A DNA stretch of 64,000 nucleotides from Pseudomonadota bacterium (GCA_023411035.1 JAEYPE010000146.1:1-64000), one strand, 5' to 3'; counted from the first letter of the stretch, positions 43,366 through 53,033 are shown. Numbers and translations: made by a program. Notes: generated from the letters alone by a model not told the origin.

Positions 43366-44712
43366 TTATTCGGGCAGGGGAAGGCTCTGGGCGGTCAGGG
43401 CGGCGGTCTGGCGGGCGTGCAGGGCGTCCACGTCGAAGCCGCGGATCGTCTCCTGGAACAGCCGGTACCAGTTCACCTCGGCCTGGAGATGCAGGAAGAC
43501 GGAGCCGAGACCGATGGCCGCGCGGTCCATGAAGACGAACTCCCGCGGCACCTCGACGCCGCCGACGCGGCGCAACTCGGCATGGACCTTGGCCGCCGTC
43601 TCGCGGCCATAATGGCCGGAGTTGGTTTCCTCGATGCGGCGGCTGCGGTCGTCCATGATCGGGGCGTAGACGAAGCGCGCCCAGATGTTCAGCACGTCCA
43701 CCAGTTCCTTGGACGGGTTGCCGAAGCCCCAGGTGCGGTAGGCGTCCACCGCCTTGTCCTGGTTGCCGGTCTTCAGCGCGTCGTAGAGGTCGATCACCCC
43801 CTTCACGAAGCGGGCCGGGAAGACGCGGATGCAGCCGAAATCCAGCAGGTTGATGGAGCGGTCGGGCCGCACCGTGTAGTTCCCCAGATGCGGATCGCCG
43901 TGGATGATGCCGTAGCAATAGAAGGGCACGTACCAGGCCCGGAACATGTTCATCGCCAGTTCGTCGCGGGCGTCCGGATGGTCCTTCACGAAGTCGAGGA
44001 TCTTGCGGCCCTCCACCCATTCCAGGGTCAGCAGCCGCCGGGTGGACAGGTCCGGCACCACCGCAGGGACATGGACGCCGGGGGTATCGGCCAGCATGGC
44101 GCGGTAGAGGCGCGCGTGCTTGGCCTCGCGTTCGTAGTCCAGTTCCTCGCGCAGCCGGGCGCCGATTTCCGCCTGGATCTGCTTGGTGGAGATCGCGCTG
44201 TCGGTGCGCTCGAACAGCGCGAAGATCAGCCCCAACTGGCGCAGGTCCGCCTCGACGGCGGAGGCCATGTCCGGGTACTGGAGCTTGCAGGCGAGATTCT
44301 GTCCGTCCAGCCCCACGGCCCGGTGCACCTGCCCCAGCGAGGCGGCGGCGGCGGCGTTATGCTCGAAATGCCGGAAGCGCTTGTGCCAGTGGGGGCCAAG
44401 CTCGCTCGCCATGCGGCGCTTGACGAAGGGCCAGCCCATGGACGGCGCGTCGGCCTGAAGCTGCGACAGCTCCTGCACATACTCGCGGGGCAGAGCGTCG
44501 GGGATGGTGGACAGCAGTTGCGCCACCTTCATCAGCGGTCCCTTCAGCCCGCCCAGCGCCGCGCGCAGTTCGGCGGCGTGGCGTTCCCGCTCCAGGGGGA
44601 TGCCCAGCACCCGTTCCCCGGCGAAACGGGCCGCAAGGCCCCCCACGGCGGTCCCAACCCGCGCATACCGCGCGATCCGGCCGCCCAGCCTGTTCTCATC
44701 CGTGTTCGGCAT
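43366..44712 (-). CDS. ABC1/AarF/UbiB-family atypical kinase
   Basis: The 448-residue protein is an atypical protein-kinase-like ATPase. It has GPLMKVAQLLSTIPDALP, where the family KxGQ motif reads KVAQ. Other motifs are the alanine-rich loop AAAASLGQVHRAVG, KLQYPDMASAVEADLRQL, the catalytic IHGDPHLGNYTV and DFGCIRVFPARFVKG. Family members (UbiB, ADCK3/COQ8) support ubiquinone synthesis. Whether this copy is UbiB or a paralogue cannot be told here: it is not next to ubiE or ubiJ and lacks an obvious C-terminal membrane anchor. The gene is 57 bases upstream of queA on the same strand. Confidence 0.85.
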   Translation of the reverse strand: MPNTDENRLGGRIARYARVGTAVGGLAARFAGERVLGIPLERERHAAELRAALGGLKGPLMKVAQLLSTIPDALPREYVQELSQLQADAPSMGWPFVKRRMASELGPHWHKRFRHFEHNAAAAASLGQVHRAVGLDGQNLACKLQYPDMASAVEADLRQLGLIFALFERTDSAISTKQIQAEIGARLREELDYEREAKHARLYRAMLADTPGVHVPAVVPDLSTRRLLTLEWVEGRKILDFVKDHPDARDELAMNMFRAWYVPFYCYGIIHGDPHLGNYTVRPDRSINLLDFGCIRVFPARFVKGVIDLYDALKTGNQDKAVDAYRTWGFGNPSKELVDVLNIWARFVYAPIMDDRSRRIEETNSGHYGRETAAKVHAELRRVGGVEVPREFVFMDRAAIGLGSVFLHLQAEVNWYRLFQETIRGFDVDALHARQTAALTAQSLPLPE

Positions 44713-44784
44713 GCCGAATAGGTGGGTGCGGCGGGGCCGAAAGGCGAGTCCCAGGCTGGACGGAACCGGAGCGCGCCGGCACCG

Positions 44785-46209
44785 TCACCCGCCCGGCGCG
44801 ATGTTCTGGTTCACGCAGAACAGGTTGGACGGGTCGTATTTCGCCTTCAGCGCCCGCAACCGCTCGAAGTTCGGCCCGTAGGCGGCCTGGACGCGCTGCT
44901 CGTCGTCGGTGACGAAGTTCACATAGACTCCGCCGGTGGCGTAGCGGGCGGTCTGTTCGGAAACGCTACGCGCCCATTGGATGCAGGCGCTGTCCTCCTG
45001 AGCAGTGTTCCAGCGCGCGTGGACGTTCATCACGAACACGGCGTCGCGGTGCGGGTAGGCGGTGGCGTCCGCCGGGACGCGGTTGGCCGCGGCACCGAGC
45101 AGGCCGATGAAAATCTCGCAGTGGTCGGAGGGCAGCCTCCCCGCCTCCTCGACCAGCAGGTCGATCAGCCCGTCTTCCAGCCCGGTGAAGTTCTGCGATT
45201 TCCAATAGTTCCGCGCGCCCGGCACCAAAAGCGGGTCGAAGGCCGCCTGCCACGCCGCGTAGGGCATGAGGCCGACATGCTCCCCGACGGGCGTCCCCAG
45301 CGACAGAACGGGCTCCAGCGCCTTGCGGCCCGCCGCCTCGTCGTCACCGGCGTAGATGACGGGCATCACCACCACCGTCCTGCCATGCACGTCCGGCGGC
45401 AGGAAGGGCAGGGGCGGGGCCTTGCGCAGCACGACCCAGGCGGTGGCCTCGTCCGGCAGGGCCGCCGTCGCGTCGCGGTAGCGGCGGATCAGATCGCCCG
45501 CCCCGTCGAAGGGATGGACGACCAGCCCGGCCAGCACCATCGGCCCCACGGGATGCAGGCGGAAGGTGAAGGAGGTGACGATGCCGAAATTGCCGCCGCC
45601 GCCGCGGATGGCCCAGAACAGGTCGGCGTTCTCGTCGGCGCTGGCGCGCAGGAACTTGCCGTCGGCGGTGACCACGTCGGCGGCCAGCAGATTGTCCACG
45701 GTCAGGCCGTACTTGCGGGTCAGCCAGCCGAACCCGCCGCCCAGCGTCAGCCCGGCGATGCCGGTGGTGGAGTTGATGCCGACCGGCACGGCCAGCCCGA
45801 AGGCCTGCGTCTCCCGGTCCAGATCGCCCAGCGTGGCGCCAGGTGCCACCCGAGCGGTCCGGCTGACCGGATCGACATGGACGAAGCGCATGGCGCCGAG
45901 GTCGATCAGCAGGCCGCCGTCGCACAGGGAATTGCCCGCGATGTTGTGACCGCCGCCGCGCACCGAAACCAGCAGCCCGTTCTCCCGTGCGAAGCGCACC
46001 GCCTGCATGACGTCGGCGGCCCCGGCGCAGCGGACGATCAGGCCGGGCCGGCGGTCGATCATGGCGTTCCAGATCGTCCGGGCGTCCTCATAGCCCGCCG
46101 ACTGCGGGGTGAGCAGCGGACCACGCAGCCGGGCGGCAAGGTCGTCGATGGCCTGCTGGGAAAGGATCGTCTCCCGCCGGTCGGCGGTGCGCAGCATGAC
46201 GTCACCCAT
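44785..46209 (-). CDS. FAD-binding oxidoreductase (berberine bridge enzyme-like)
   Basis: A 474-residue flavoprotein of the PCMH family. The FAD site shows RPGLIVRCAGAADVMQAVRF and SVRGGGHNIAGNSLCDGGLL, where the histidine of GGGHN probably attaches FAD covalently. A cysteine for a second attachment is not seen in INSTTGIAGLTLGGGFGWLT. The C-terminal BBE domain has YVNFVTDDEQRVQAAYGPNF and ALKAKYDPSNLFCVNQNIAP. These enzymes oxidise alcohols, sugars or alkaloid-like substrates with O2; the substrate here is unknown. The start at 46209 follows GGGGAGGTGTCCG, which overrules the longer open frame to 46341. Confidence 0.85.
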   Translation of the reverse strand: MGDVMLRTADRRETILSQQAIDDLAARLRGPLLTPQSAGYEDARTIWNAMIDRRPGLIVRCAGAADVMQAVRFARENGLLVSVRGGGHNIAGNSLCDGGLLIDLGAMRFVHVDPVSRTARVAPGATLGDLDRETQAFGLAVPVGINSTTGIAGLTLGGGFGWLTRKYGLTVDNLLAADVVTADGKFLRASADENADLFWAIRGGGGNFGIVTSFTFRLHPVGPMVLAGLVVHPFDGAGDLIRRYRDATAALPDEATAWVVLRKAPPLPFLPPDVHGRTVVVMPVIYAGDDEAAGRKALEPVLSLGTPVGEHVGLMPYAAWQAAFDPLLVPGARNYWKSQNFTGLEDGLIDLLVEEAGRLPSDHCEIFIGLLGAAANRVPADATAYPHRDAVFVMNVHARWNTAQEDSACIQWARSVSEQTARYATGGVYVNFVTDDEQRVQAAYGPNFERLRALKAKYDPSNLFCVNQNIAPGG

Positions 46210-46380
46210 CGGACACCTCCCCGTAAAAGCAGCAGTTTTCCCGAATAATTTCGCCGCGAAAGCGCAACGACGATAAATCGCTGCTCCAACGCAGGCCATT
46301 CGGGAAAGGACTCCCACCGGTGTTCTTCCGGACGGAGCCACCCCTCAATTCGGTGTCTGTGCGGCTTCGGCGGGGGCGCG

Positions 46381-46782
46381 TCAGCCGCCCTGGTTGCGAA
46401 TCCAGGCGGCGGTGGCGCTGTCCATGGTGTTCTTGTGGTTGATGAACCACTCCGGCACGACCTCGGTCAGATAGCCGCGGACCAGCGCCAGATTGCCGGC
46501 GGCCATGCGCTTGGCGATGCCTTCCAACTCCAGGCGGACGCGGTTGTGCTCATGCACATGGATGGGCGCGGGCGGGAAGCCGTACTGGTGCATCAGTTCC
46601 TCCTCGCGGGCCAGATGGTCGCGGAGGTGCTGGGCGAAGGCCGTGAAATGGGAGGGCAGGTCGGCGTCGGACGCCTTGGCGGCTTCCGCCAGAAGCTCGA
46701 CGGTCTCCTTGTGGTCGGCGTCGATGATCGCGTTGCCGACTTCCAGGGACTCGTCCCAGGCGGGGATGGCGAGGGCGGGCAT
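46381..46782 (-). CDS. Bacteriohemerythrin
   Basis: The 133-residue protein has the hemerythrin di-iron pattern: His in IIDADHKETVELL, the histidine/glutamate pair in HLRDHLAREEELMHQYGFPP, His residues in IHVHEHNRVRLELEG, and EWFINHKNTMDSATAAWI. It should bind O2 reversibly and may store or sense oxygen, as reported for similar single-domain proteins. It is cytoplasmic. It lies 171 bases upstream of the FAD oxidase gene on the same strand and 81 bases after the end of pepF. Confidence 0.9.
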   Translation of the reverse strand: MPALAIPAWDESLEVGNAIIDADHKETVELLAEAAKASDADLPSHFTAFAQHLRDHLAREEELMHQYGFPPAPIHVHEHNRVRLELEGIAKRMAAGNLALVRGYLTEVVPEWFINHKNTMDSATAAWIRNQGG

Positions 46783-46863
46783 GGTGGTCTCCGAAGGGAT
46801 CGTTCGGGGGCACCATACCCATCCCTCGATTATGGATTCTTGACGCCCGTCAAGAAATCCCGG

Positions 46864-48729
46864 TCAGGGCTGATTTTCCAGTTCGTCAACAAAACCGCGG
46901 ATGACGTTCAGCCCCTTCTGCCAGAAGGCCGGGTCGGAGGCGTTCAGGCCGAAGGGCGCCAGAAGCTCCTGGTGGCGCAGCGTGCCGCCCGCCGACAGCA
47001 TCGCCAGATACTTCTCCGCGAAGCCCTGTTCCGCCTCCTGATAGACCGCGTAGAGCGAGTTCACGAGGCAGTCGCCGAAGGCGTAGGCGTAGACGTAAAA
47101 GGGCGAATGGATGAAGTGCGGGATGTAGGACCAGTAGTTCCGGTACCCTTCGTCGAAGCGCAGCGCCGGGCCGAGGCTCTCGGTCTGCACCGCCATCCAG
47201 ATCTCGCCGATCCGCTCCGCCGTCAGTTCGCCCTCCCGGCGTTCGGTGTGGACGCGGCGTTCGAAGTCGAAGAAGGCGATCTGGCGGACCACCGTGTTCA
47301 GCATGTCCTCGACCTTCGAGGCCAGCATGATCTTACGGCGCTTGGGGTCCGTCTCCCGGTCGAGCAGCGCGCGGAAGGTCAGCATCTCGCCGAACACCGA
47401 CGCGGTTTCCGCCAGGGTCAGCGGCGTGTCGGACAGAAGGTGCCCCTGTCCGCCCGCCAGGATCTGGTGCACGCCATGCCCCAGTTCATGGGCGAGCGTC
47501 ATCACGTCGCGCGTCTTGCCCTGGTAGTTGACCAGCAGATAGGGGTGGACGCTGGGCACCGTGGGGTGGGCGAAGGCGCCCGGCGCCTTGCCGGGGCGCA
47601 CCGGCGCGTCGATCCAGGGGTTGTCGAAGAAACGCTTGCCCAGCGCCGCCAGATCCGGCGAGAAGCGGCCATAGGCGCCCAGAACCAGATCGCGCGCCTC
47701 GTCCCAGCGGATGCTGCGGTCGGTGTCGTCGGGAAGCGGCGCGTTGCGGTCCCAATAATCCAGATGGTCCTGCCCGAACCACTTGGCCTTCATCGCGTAA
47801 TAGCGGTGGGACAGGGCCGGGTAGGCGTCCTTCACCGCCGCGGCCAGCGCGTCCACCACCTCGTCCTCGACGCGGTTGGACAGGTTGCGGGCCGACGTCG
47901 GCGCCTTGTAGTTGCGCCACTTGTCGTCGATCTCCTTGTCCTTGGCCAGCGTGTTGGTGACCAGCGCGAACAGGCGGATGTTGTCGCCCATCACCCGGCC
48001 GATCACCGTCCCGGCCTCCTTGCGGACGTCCGGGCTGCGGTCGGACAGGCGGTTCAGCGCCTCCGCGCAGGTCAGCTCCTTGCCGCCGATGGGGAAGCGC
48101 AAGGATGCGATGGTCTCGTCGAACAGGCGGTTCCAGGCGGCGCGCCCGACCACATGCTTCTCATGGAGCAGCCGCTCCACCTCATCGGAAAGCTGATGCT
48201 CGCGGAACAGGCGGACGTCGCGCAGCCAGGGGGCGTAGCGGGCAAGGTCCTTCGACGCCTTCAGTTTGGCCTCAAGAACCTTGTCCTCCAGCCGGTTGAT
48301 CTCCAGCGTGAAGAAGACGAGGTGCGTGGCGATGCCGTTCACCCGCTCCTGCGCCGACTGGTAGAACTTGGCGATGGCCGGGTCGGTCATGTTGCCGTTG
48401 TAGATCAGCCCGGCATAGGACATCACCCGCGACAGCACCTCGTCGATGCGCTCGTACTCGCGGATGGCGGCGGCGAAGGCGTCGCCGTCCAGCCCGTCCA
48501 GCTTGCCGGCGTATGTGCCGTGGAAGTCCTTGGACGCACCGTCCATCCGCTCCAGGTCGGCCTTCAGTTCCGGCGACTCCATGCCCGGATAGAGGTCGTT
48601 CAGGTCCCAAGAGGGCAGGGCGCCGAGGTCCGGGCCGTCCCCCGTGGCGGCCAGGGCGGTGTCGGGCATGGCGGTCCGCGGATCGCCAAGGGGAACGCCA
48701 ATCGGGTGCCGGGCGGCGTTGCGGGTCAT
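46864..48729 (-). CDS. pepF: Oligoendopeptidase F family (M3B metallopeptidase)
   Basis: The 621-residue zinc peptidase has the catalytic motif VMTLAHELGHGVHQILAGGQ (HExxH type, HELGH) and the downstream glutamate region TLAETASVFGEMLTFRALLD. The N-terminal part has PSWDLNDLYPGMESPELKAD, typical of the PepF/M3 group. It degrades short peptides in the cytoplasm. The ATG at 48729 is preceded on the minus strand by CGGAGGGACAA. It is divergent from no gene; another small minus-strand gene lies upstream. Confidence 0.95.
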   Translation of the reverse strand: MTRNAARHPIGVPLGDPRTAMPDTALAATGDGPDLGALPSWDLNDLYPGMESPELKADLERMDGASKDFHGTYAGKLDGLDGDAFAAAIREYERIDEVLSRVMSYAGLIYNGNMTDPAIAKFYQSAQERVNGIATHLVFFTLEINRLEDKVLEAKLKASKDLARYAPWLRDVRLFREHQLSDEVERLLHEKHVVGRAAWNRLFDETIASLRFPIGGKELTCAEALNRLSDRSPDVRKEAGTVIGRVMGDNIRLFALVTNTLAKDKEIDDKWRNYKAPTSARNLSNRVEDEVVDALAAAVKDAYPALSHRYYAMKAKWFGQDHLDYWDRNAPLPDDTDRSIRWDEARDLVLGAYGRFSPDLAALGKRFFDNPWIDAPVRPGKAPGAFAHPTVPSVHPYLLVNYQGKTRDVMTLAHELGHGVHQILAGGQGHLLSDTPLTLAETASVFGEMLTFRALLDRETDPKRRKIMLASKVEDMLNTVVRQIAFFDFERRVHTERREGELTAERIGEIWMAVQTESLGPALRFDEGYRNYWSYIPHFIHSPFYVYAYAFGDCLVNSLYAVYQEAEQGFAEKYLAMLSAGGTLRHQELLAPFGLNASDPAFWQKGLNVIRGFVDELENQP

Positions 48730-48805
48730 TTGTCCCTCCGTTCTGTGCTTGGGAGGGGATATAAGCGCCGCGCGCGTCCTGGGGAAGACTGTGCTGGGGG
48801 TCGGT

Positions 48806-49174
48806 TCAGGGAGCCGGGCTTTCCTGCACGCGCCGGATCGCCGCCTCCACGCATTGCAGATGCAGTTTCCTGCGGGCGAGCTGGCGGGTTCGCCGCTCCT
48901 CCGGGTCGGTGGTGGGCATCGCCTCGATGGCGCAGCCGCGCCAGCCGTTGGCGTCCAGCGCGCGGGCGACCTCCGCATAGCCGAAATAGCCCTTGTCCGG
49001 CTGCTCCCACGGGGCGCGGAAGTCGGCGCGGCGCAGAACGAAGCGGTTGGACTGGCTGGACCCGCCCAGATTGGTCAGCCGGGCCAGGATCAGCCGCTCG
49101 CCGTTCGGGTGGACAACGGTCAGGATCGGGCGGATTCCCGTGATGGGCGGGTCGATGCTCATGACGACATGCAT
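48806..49174 (-). CDS. Uncharacterised 122-residue protein
   Basis: MHVVMSIDPPITGIRPILTV starts a protein with a mixed fold, including ERLILARLTNLGGSSQSNRF and GYFGYAEVARALDANGWRGC, and an Arg-rich C-terminal helix. I do not recognise a family. The ATG at 49174 follows GGGAAACGGGACGTT on the minus strand; an alternative is the ATG at 49162. The wider open frame to 49288 has an Arg/Pro-rich start that does not look real. It is on the same strand as pepF. Confidence 0.55.
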   Translation of the reverse strand: MHVVMSIDPPITGIRPILTVVHPNGERLILARLTNLGGSSQSNRFVLRRADFRAPWEQPDKGYFGYAEVARALDANGWRGCAIEAMPTTDPEERRTRQLARRKLHLQCVEAAIRRVQESPAP

Positions 49175-49417
49175 AACGTCCCGTTTCCCATTAGGCCAGA
49201 GACATGGGCGTTGCCGGGGCCGCAACCGGCTGGCTGCGCATGAGCGCGGGGGGCGCGGTTCCGGCAAGGCAAAGTTGAGAATACGCAAGTATGCGCGCTT
49301 CTCTCTTTTGAAAATTCATGGTTCACAAGTCAAGGTTGCCTTTTTTCAATGGATGGGCGTGCGGCGGTTCGGCCTGCCGCGAAGCGAACCTCTGAATGTT
49401 GGAAGGAGAGCGCCGTG

Positions 49418-50539
49418 ATGTCGTTGTGGTCCTGTTTGCGAAGGCCGGTGGCGGCGGTTTTATTTGTCTTGTCGGGGCTGCTGCCCGTTGCCGCGGCCGC
49501 GGCCCCGCCGGAGCCGGTCGAACTGCCCGCCGGCACTTACGACGCGAAGGGCACCGCCCTGTCGGCACTGGTCTATGCGCCGGACGGAGCGCGGGCGCGC
49601 GGCAAGGCGCCGCTGCTGGTCGTGCTGCACGGCTGCGAGCAGGACGCCCGGACCTTCTTCGAGGACTCGGGCTGGAAGGACATGGCCGACGCCCATGGTT
49701 TCGTCGTCCTGTTGCCGGCGCAGAAGCACAATCTGCTGTCCATGGCGGGAACGGGGGGATTCGGGCGCTACGGCAACCCGCTCGGCTGCTTCAACTTCGC
49801 CGACCGGCTGAACAGCCCGCTGACGGGATTCGTCCCGCGCGAGGCCGCGGCCATCGTCTCGATGATCGGCGCGGTCCGCGCCGGCCACGGGCTGGGGGCT
49901 GGCGGCCCGGCGGTGGAGGCGGACAGCATCCACGTCACCGGCCTGTCGGCGGGGGCGGGCATGGCGGCGACCCTGCTGGCCGACCACCCGCAACTCTTCG
50001 CCGGCGGGGCGCTGTTCGCGGGGGTGCCGGCGCTGTGCGCCCGGAGCATGCAGTCCGCCGCGTCGCTCTGCGGCATTTCGGTCATGCGCGCCTGCGCGGA
50101 GGTGAAGGCGCGGCCCGGCGGCTACGACAGCCGCGAATGGGCGAAGGCGATCCAGCACGCGCAGCACCCCACCGGACGCCCACGCGTGCTGATCGTGCAG
50201 GGAACGGCGGATTGCACCGTGGACCCGCAGAACGCCCTCTACCTGACCAGCCAGTGGACGGCCTTCCACGGCCTGCGGGCGGATTCCCCCGTGGTCATCG
50301 GGCAGGAGCCGTCCTGGCCCGATCGCGCCGTGCGGCAGGGCTTCGCCCCGGCGGGCGCCAACGCGCTGTGGGTGGAGACGGTTCTGCTGAAGGACGTCGG
50401 TCACGTCATGCCCATCGACACCGGCAACCCGCAGCGCCCCTGCGGGCGGGTGCGCGTGTCGGACAAGAAGACCTACATCGAGGACGTGGGGTTCTGCGGC
50501 GCGGCGCTGGCCGCCGGTTTCCTGCAATTGCAGCCGTGA
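49418..50539 (+). CDS. Extracellular PHB depolymerase-like esterase
   Basis: This 373-residue protein has a signal peptide (about residues 1-28, LFVLSGLLPVAAAAA) and an alpha/beta-hydrolase fold. The nucleophile Ser177 is in VTGLSAGAGMAATLLADHPQ. The oxyanion segment is LLVVLHGCEQDA, the acid lies in GTADCTVDPQNA and the histidine in DVGHVMPID. This matches the esterase/PHB depolymerase type 1 family (Esterase_phd). It is likely secreted and cleaves polyhydroxybutyrate or a similar polyester; activity is inferred. The ATG at 49418 follows GGAAGGAGAGCGCC. It precedes prpE on the same strand. Confidence 0.85.
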   Translation: MSLWSCLRRPVAAVLFVLSGLLPVAAAAAPPEPVELPAGTYDAKGTALSALVYAPDGARARGKAPLLVVLHGCEQDARTFFEDSGWKDMADAHGFVVLLPAQKHNLLSMAGTGGFGRYGNPLGCFNFADRLNSPLTGFVPREAAAIVSMIGAVRAGHGLGAGGPAVEADSIHVTGLSAGAGMAATLLADHPQLFAGGALFAGVPALCARSMQSAASLCGISVMRACAEVKARPGGYDSREWAKAIQHAQHPTGRPRVLIVQGTADCTVDPQNALYLTSQWTAFHGLRADSPVVIGQEPSWPDRAVRQGFAPAGANALWVETVLLKDVGHVMPIDTGNPQRPCGRVRVSDKKTYIEDVGFCGAALAAGFLQLQP

Positions 50540-50723
50540 CCACCCGCGGGAGCGGCGGCGGGCGGGCGTGGCGCTCACCAAAGTGGTGCGACAGCCCGCC
50601 GCACCTTCCGGAATGCCGTTTGCCAAACAGGGCAGCTTTGACGCAGATTGGGGCCGCTGCGTGAACGTTCATTGCGCGGCTGCGGAGAAACGCGAACCAA
50701 GACAAAATATAAGGGACGCCCCC

Positions 50724-52647
50724 ATGAGCCAAAGCTCGGCCGATCGCTACAACCAGATCCACGCCCGCTCTCTGTCCGATCCCGATGGGTTCTGGGGTGA
50801 GGCTGCGGAGGACATCACCTGGATCAAGCGCTGGGACAAGGTGCTGGACGACAGCAACGCGCCCTTCTACCGCTGGTTCACGGGTGGCGTTCTGAACACC
50901 TGCTACAACGCCGTCGACCGCCATGTGGAGGCCGGACGCGGCGACCAGGCGGCGATCATCTACGACAGCCCGGTCACCCAGACCGTCCAGACCATCACCT
51001 ACGCCGAACTTCAGGATCAGGTCGCCCGCTTCGCCGGCGCGCTGCGCGCCCAGGGCGTGGAGAAGGGCGACCGCGTCATCCTGTACATGCCGATGATCCC
51101 GCAGTCGGTGGTCGCCATGCTGGGCTGCGCGCGTCTGGGCGCGGTCCATTCGGTGGTGTTCGGCGGCTTCGCCCCGCATGAACTGGCGACCCGCATCAAC
51201 GACGCCAAGCCGAAGGCCATCGTCTCCGCCTCCTGCGGCATCGAGCCGAACCGCATCGTCAAGTACAAGCCGATGCTGGACGCCGCCATCGAGCAGGCGG
51301 AGCACAAGCCGTCCAGCGTCATCGTCTTCCAGCGCCCGCAGGAGACCGCGACCCTGGTCGAGGGCCGTGACGTGGATTTGGGTGGAGGCCGTCGCCAAGG
51401 CCGAGCCGGCGGAGTGCGTTCCGGTCGCCGCGACCGACCCGCTCTACATCCTCTACACCTCCGGCACCACGGGCCAGCCGAAGGGCGTCATCCGCGACAA
51501 CGGCGGCCACGCCGTGGCGCTGAAGTGGACGATGAAGAACATCTACAACGTCCAGCCGGGCGAGGTTTATTGGGCCGCGTCGGACGTGGGCTGGGTGGTC
51601 GGCCACTCCTACATCGTCTACGGCCCGCTGCTGCACGGCTGCACCACGGTGGTGTTCGAAGGCAAGCCGGTGGGCACGCCGGACGCCGGCACCTTCTGGC
51701 GCGTGATCGAGCAGCACAAGATCGGCACGCTGTTCACCGCCCCGACCGCCTTCCGCGCCATCAAGCGCGAGGACCCGAACGCCGAGCTGCTGAAGAAGTA
51801 CGACCTGTCGCACTTCCGCGCCCTGTTCCTGGCCGGCGAGCGGTCGGACCCCGACACGCTGCATTGGGCCGAGGACAATCTGAACGTTCCGGTCATCGAC
51901 CATTGGTGGCAGACCGAAACCGGCTGGGCGATTTCCGGCAACCCGCTGGGCGTGCATCTGTTCCCGATCAAGTACGGCTCCGCCACCCGCCCGATGCCGG
52001 GCTGGGACGTGCAGATCCTGAACGCCGAGAACAAGGAAGTGCCGCGCGGCGACATCGGCGCCATCTGCGTGAAGCTGCCGCTGCCTCCGGGCACGCTGCC
52101 GACGCTGTGGAACGCCGACGAGCGTTACAAGAAGTCGTACCTGTCCGACTATCCGGGCTATTACCAGACCGGTGACGCGGGCTTCATCGACGACGACGGC
52201 TACGTCTACATCATGGCCCGCACCGACGACATCATCAACGTCGCCGGTCACCGCCTGTCCACCGGCGGCATGGAAGAGGTGCTGTCCAGCCACAAGGACG
52301 TGGCGGAATGCGCGGTCATCGGCGTGGCCGACGACCTGAAGGGGCAGGTGCCGCTGGGCTTCCTGTGCCTGAAGGCCGGCGTGACCCGTCCGCACGAGGA
52401 GATCGTGAAAGAGGTCGTCCAACTCGTCCGCGAGCAGATCGGCCCGGTCGCCGACTTCAAGCGCGCCGTGGTGGTGGATCGCCTGCCGAAGACCCGCTCC
52501 GGCAAGATCCTGCGCGGCACCATGCAGAAGATCGCCGACAACCAGGACTACAAGACCCCCGCGACCATCGACGATCCGGGCATCCTGCCGGAGATCGCCG
52601 AAGCCCTTCAGTCGCTGGGCTACGCCAAGTCGCATCAGGCCGGTTGA
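50724..52647 (+). pseudogene. prpE: Propionyl-CoA synthetase, interrupted by a one-base frameshift
   Basis: PrpE activates propionate to propionyl-CoA. The first frame starts at 50724 (MSQSSADRYNQIHARSLSDP) and reads correctly to about 51376. The second frame continues from about 51377 with VEAVAKAEPAECVPVAATDP, then LYILYTSGTTGQPKGVIRDN (the PrpE-type signature), TGDAGFIDDDGYVYIMARTD and RLPKTRSGKILRGTMQK. Removing one T from the TTT at 51377-51379 joins the halves as GRDVDWVEAV and gives 640 residues, close to known PrpE. The cause is either a sequencing error or a true inactivating insertion. Both halves are well conserved, which favours a sequencing error or a very recent mutation. A strong terminator follows. 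Confidence 0.85.
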
Positions 52648-52680
52648 CAGGTCCCGCCGGCAACGGCGCTGCGTTCGAAG

Positions 52681-52720
52681 CCCCTTCCCCGGCACGGTCC
52701 GGGGGAGGGGTTTTTCTTTT
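52681..52720 (+). terminator. Intrinsic terminator of prpE
   Basis: Arms CCCCTTCCCCGG and CCGGGGGAGGGG (one mismatch) flank a six-base loop at 52681-52710 and are followed by TTTTTCTTTT. It lies 33 bases past the prpE stop codon. It also separates prpE from the convergent gene at 52725. Confidence 0.85.
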
Positions 52721-52724
52721 CCGG

Positions 52725-53033
52725 CTACGCCTTGTTCAGGGTGGGGGCCAGGGTGGACAGGGAGTCGGCCAGTTCGTCCAGCCGGGCCTGTTCCGCCTCC
52801 AGTTCCGCCAGCGCGTGGCGCGCCTTGGTCAGTTCGAGGTCGAGCCGTTCGCGCCGCCGCCGGATCAGTTCCTCCAGCGGGGTCAGCTCCGCCATGGCCA
52901 GCGCCTGGGCAATCGCCGCGTTTCCGCCGCCGCCCATCGCCAGCCGGACCATGCGCGGGGTGGGGCGGATGCCCTGCGCCTCCAGATGGCGGGCGGTGAC
53001 CAGGATTTCGATGGTGTCGTGATGGCGTGCCAT
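52725..53033 (-). CDS. KfrA-N-like DNA-binding protein with coiled coil
   Basis: A 102-residue protein. Residues 1-55 (ARHLEAQGIRPTPRMVRLAM, then GGGGNAAIAQAL) resemble the KfrA N-terminal DNA-binding fold: the PT-x-x-x-VR-x-x-x-G-G-G pattern. The rest is a coiled coil (ELIRRRRERLDLELTKARHA). KfrA-type proteins are known from plasmids as autoregulators, but chromosomal relatives exist. The ATG at 53033 is chosen because the fold starts here; thirteen more codons are open upstream. It is divergent from the rhodanese-YeeE genes, so it could regulate them, though this is only inference. Confidence 0.55.
   Translation of the reverse strand: MARHHDTIEILVTARHLEAQGIRPTPRMVRLAMGGGGNAAIAQALAMAELTPLEELIRRRRERLDLELTKARHALAELEAEQARLDELADSLSTLAPTLNKA

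Noticed and set aside
46435..49143. Long plus-strand open frame across hemerythrin and pepF
   Set aside because: Both genes underneath have diagnostic metal-binding motifs on the minus strand, so the plus-strand frame is a shadow.
48806..49288. Longer version of the 122-residue protein
   Set aside because: The first 38 codons are Arg/Pro-rich with no ribosome binding site; the internal ATG at 49174 has one.
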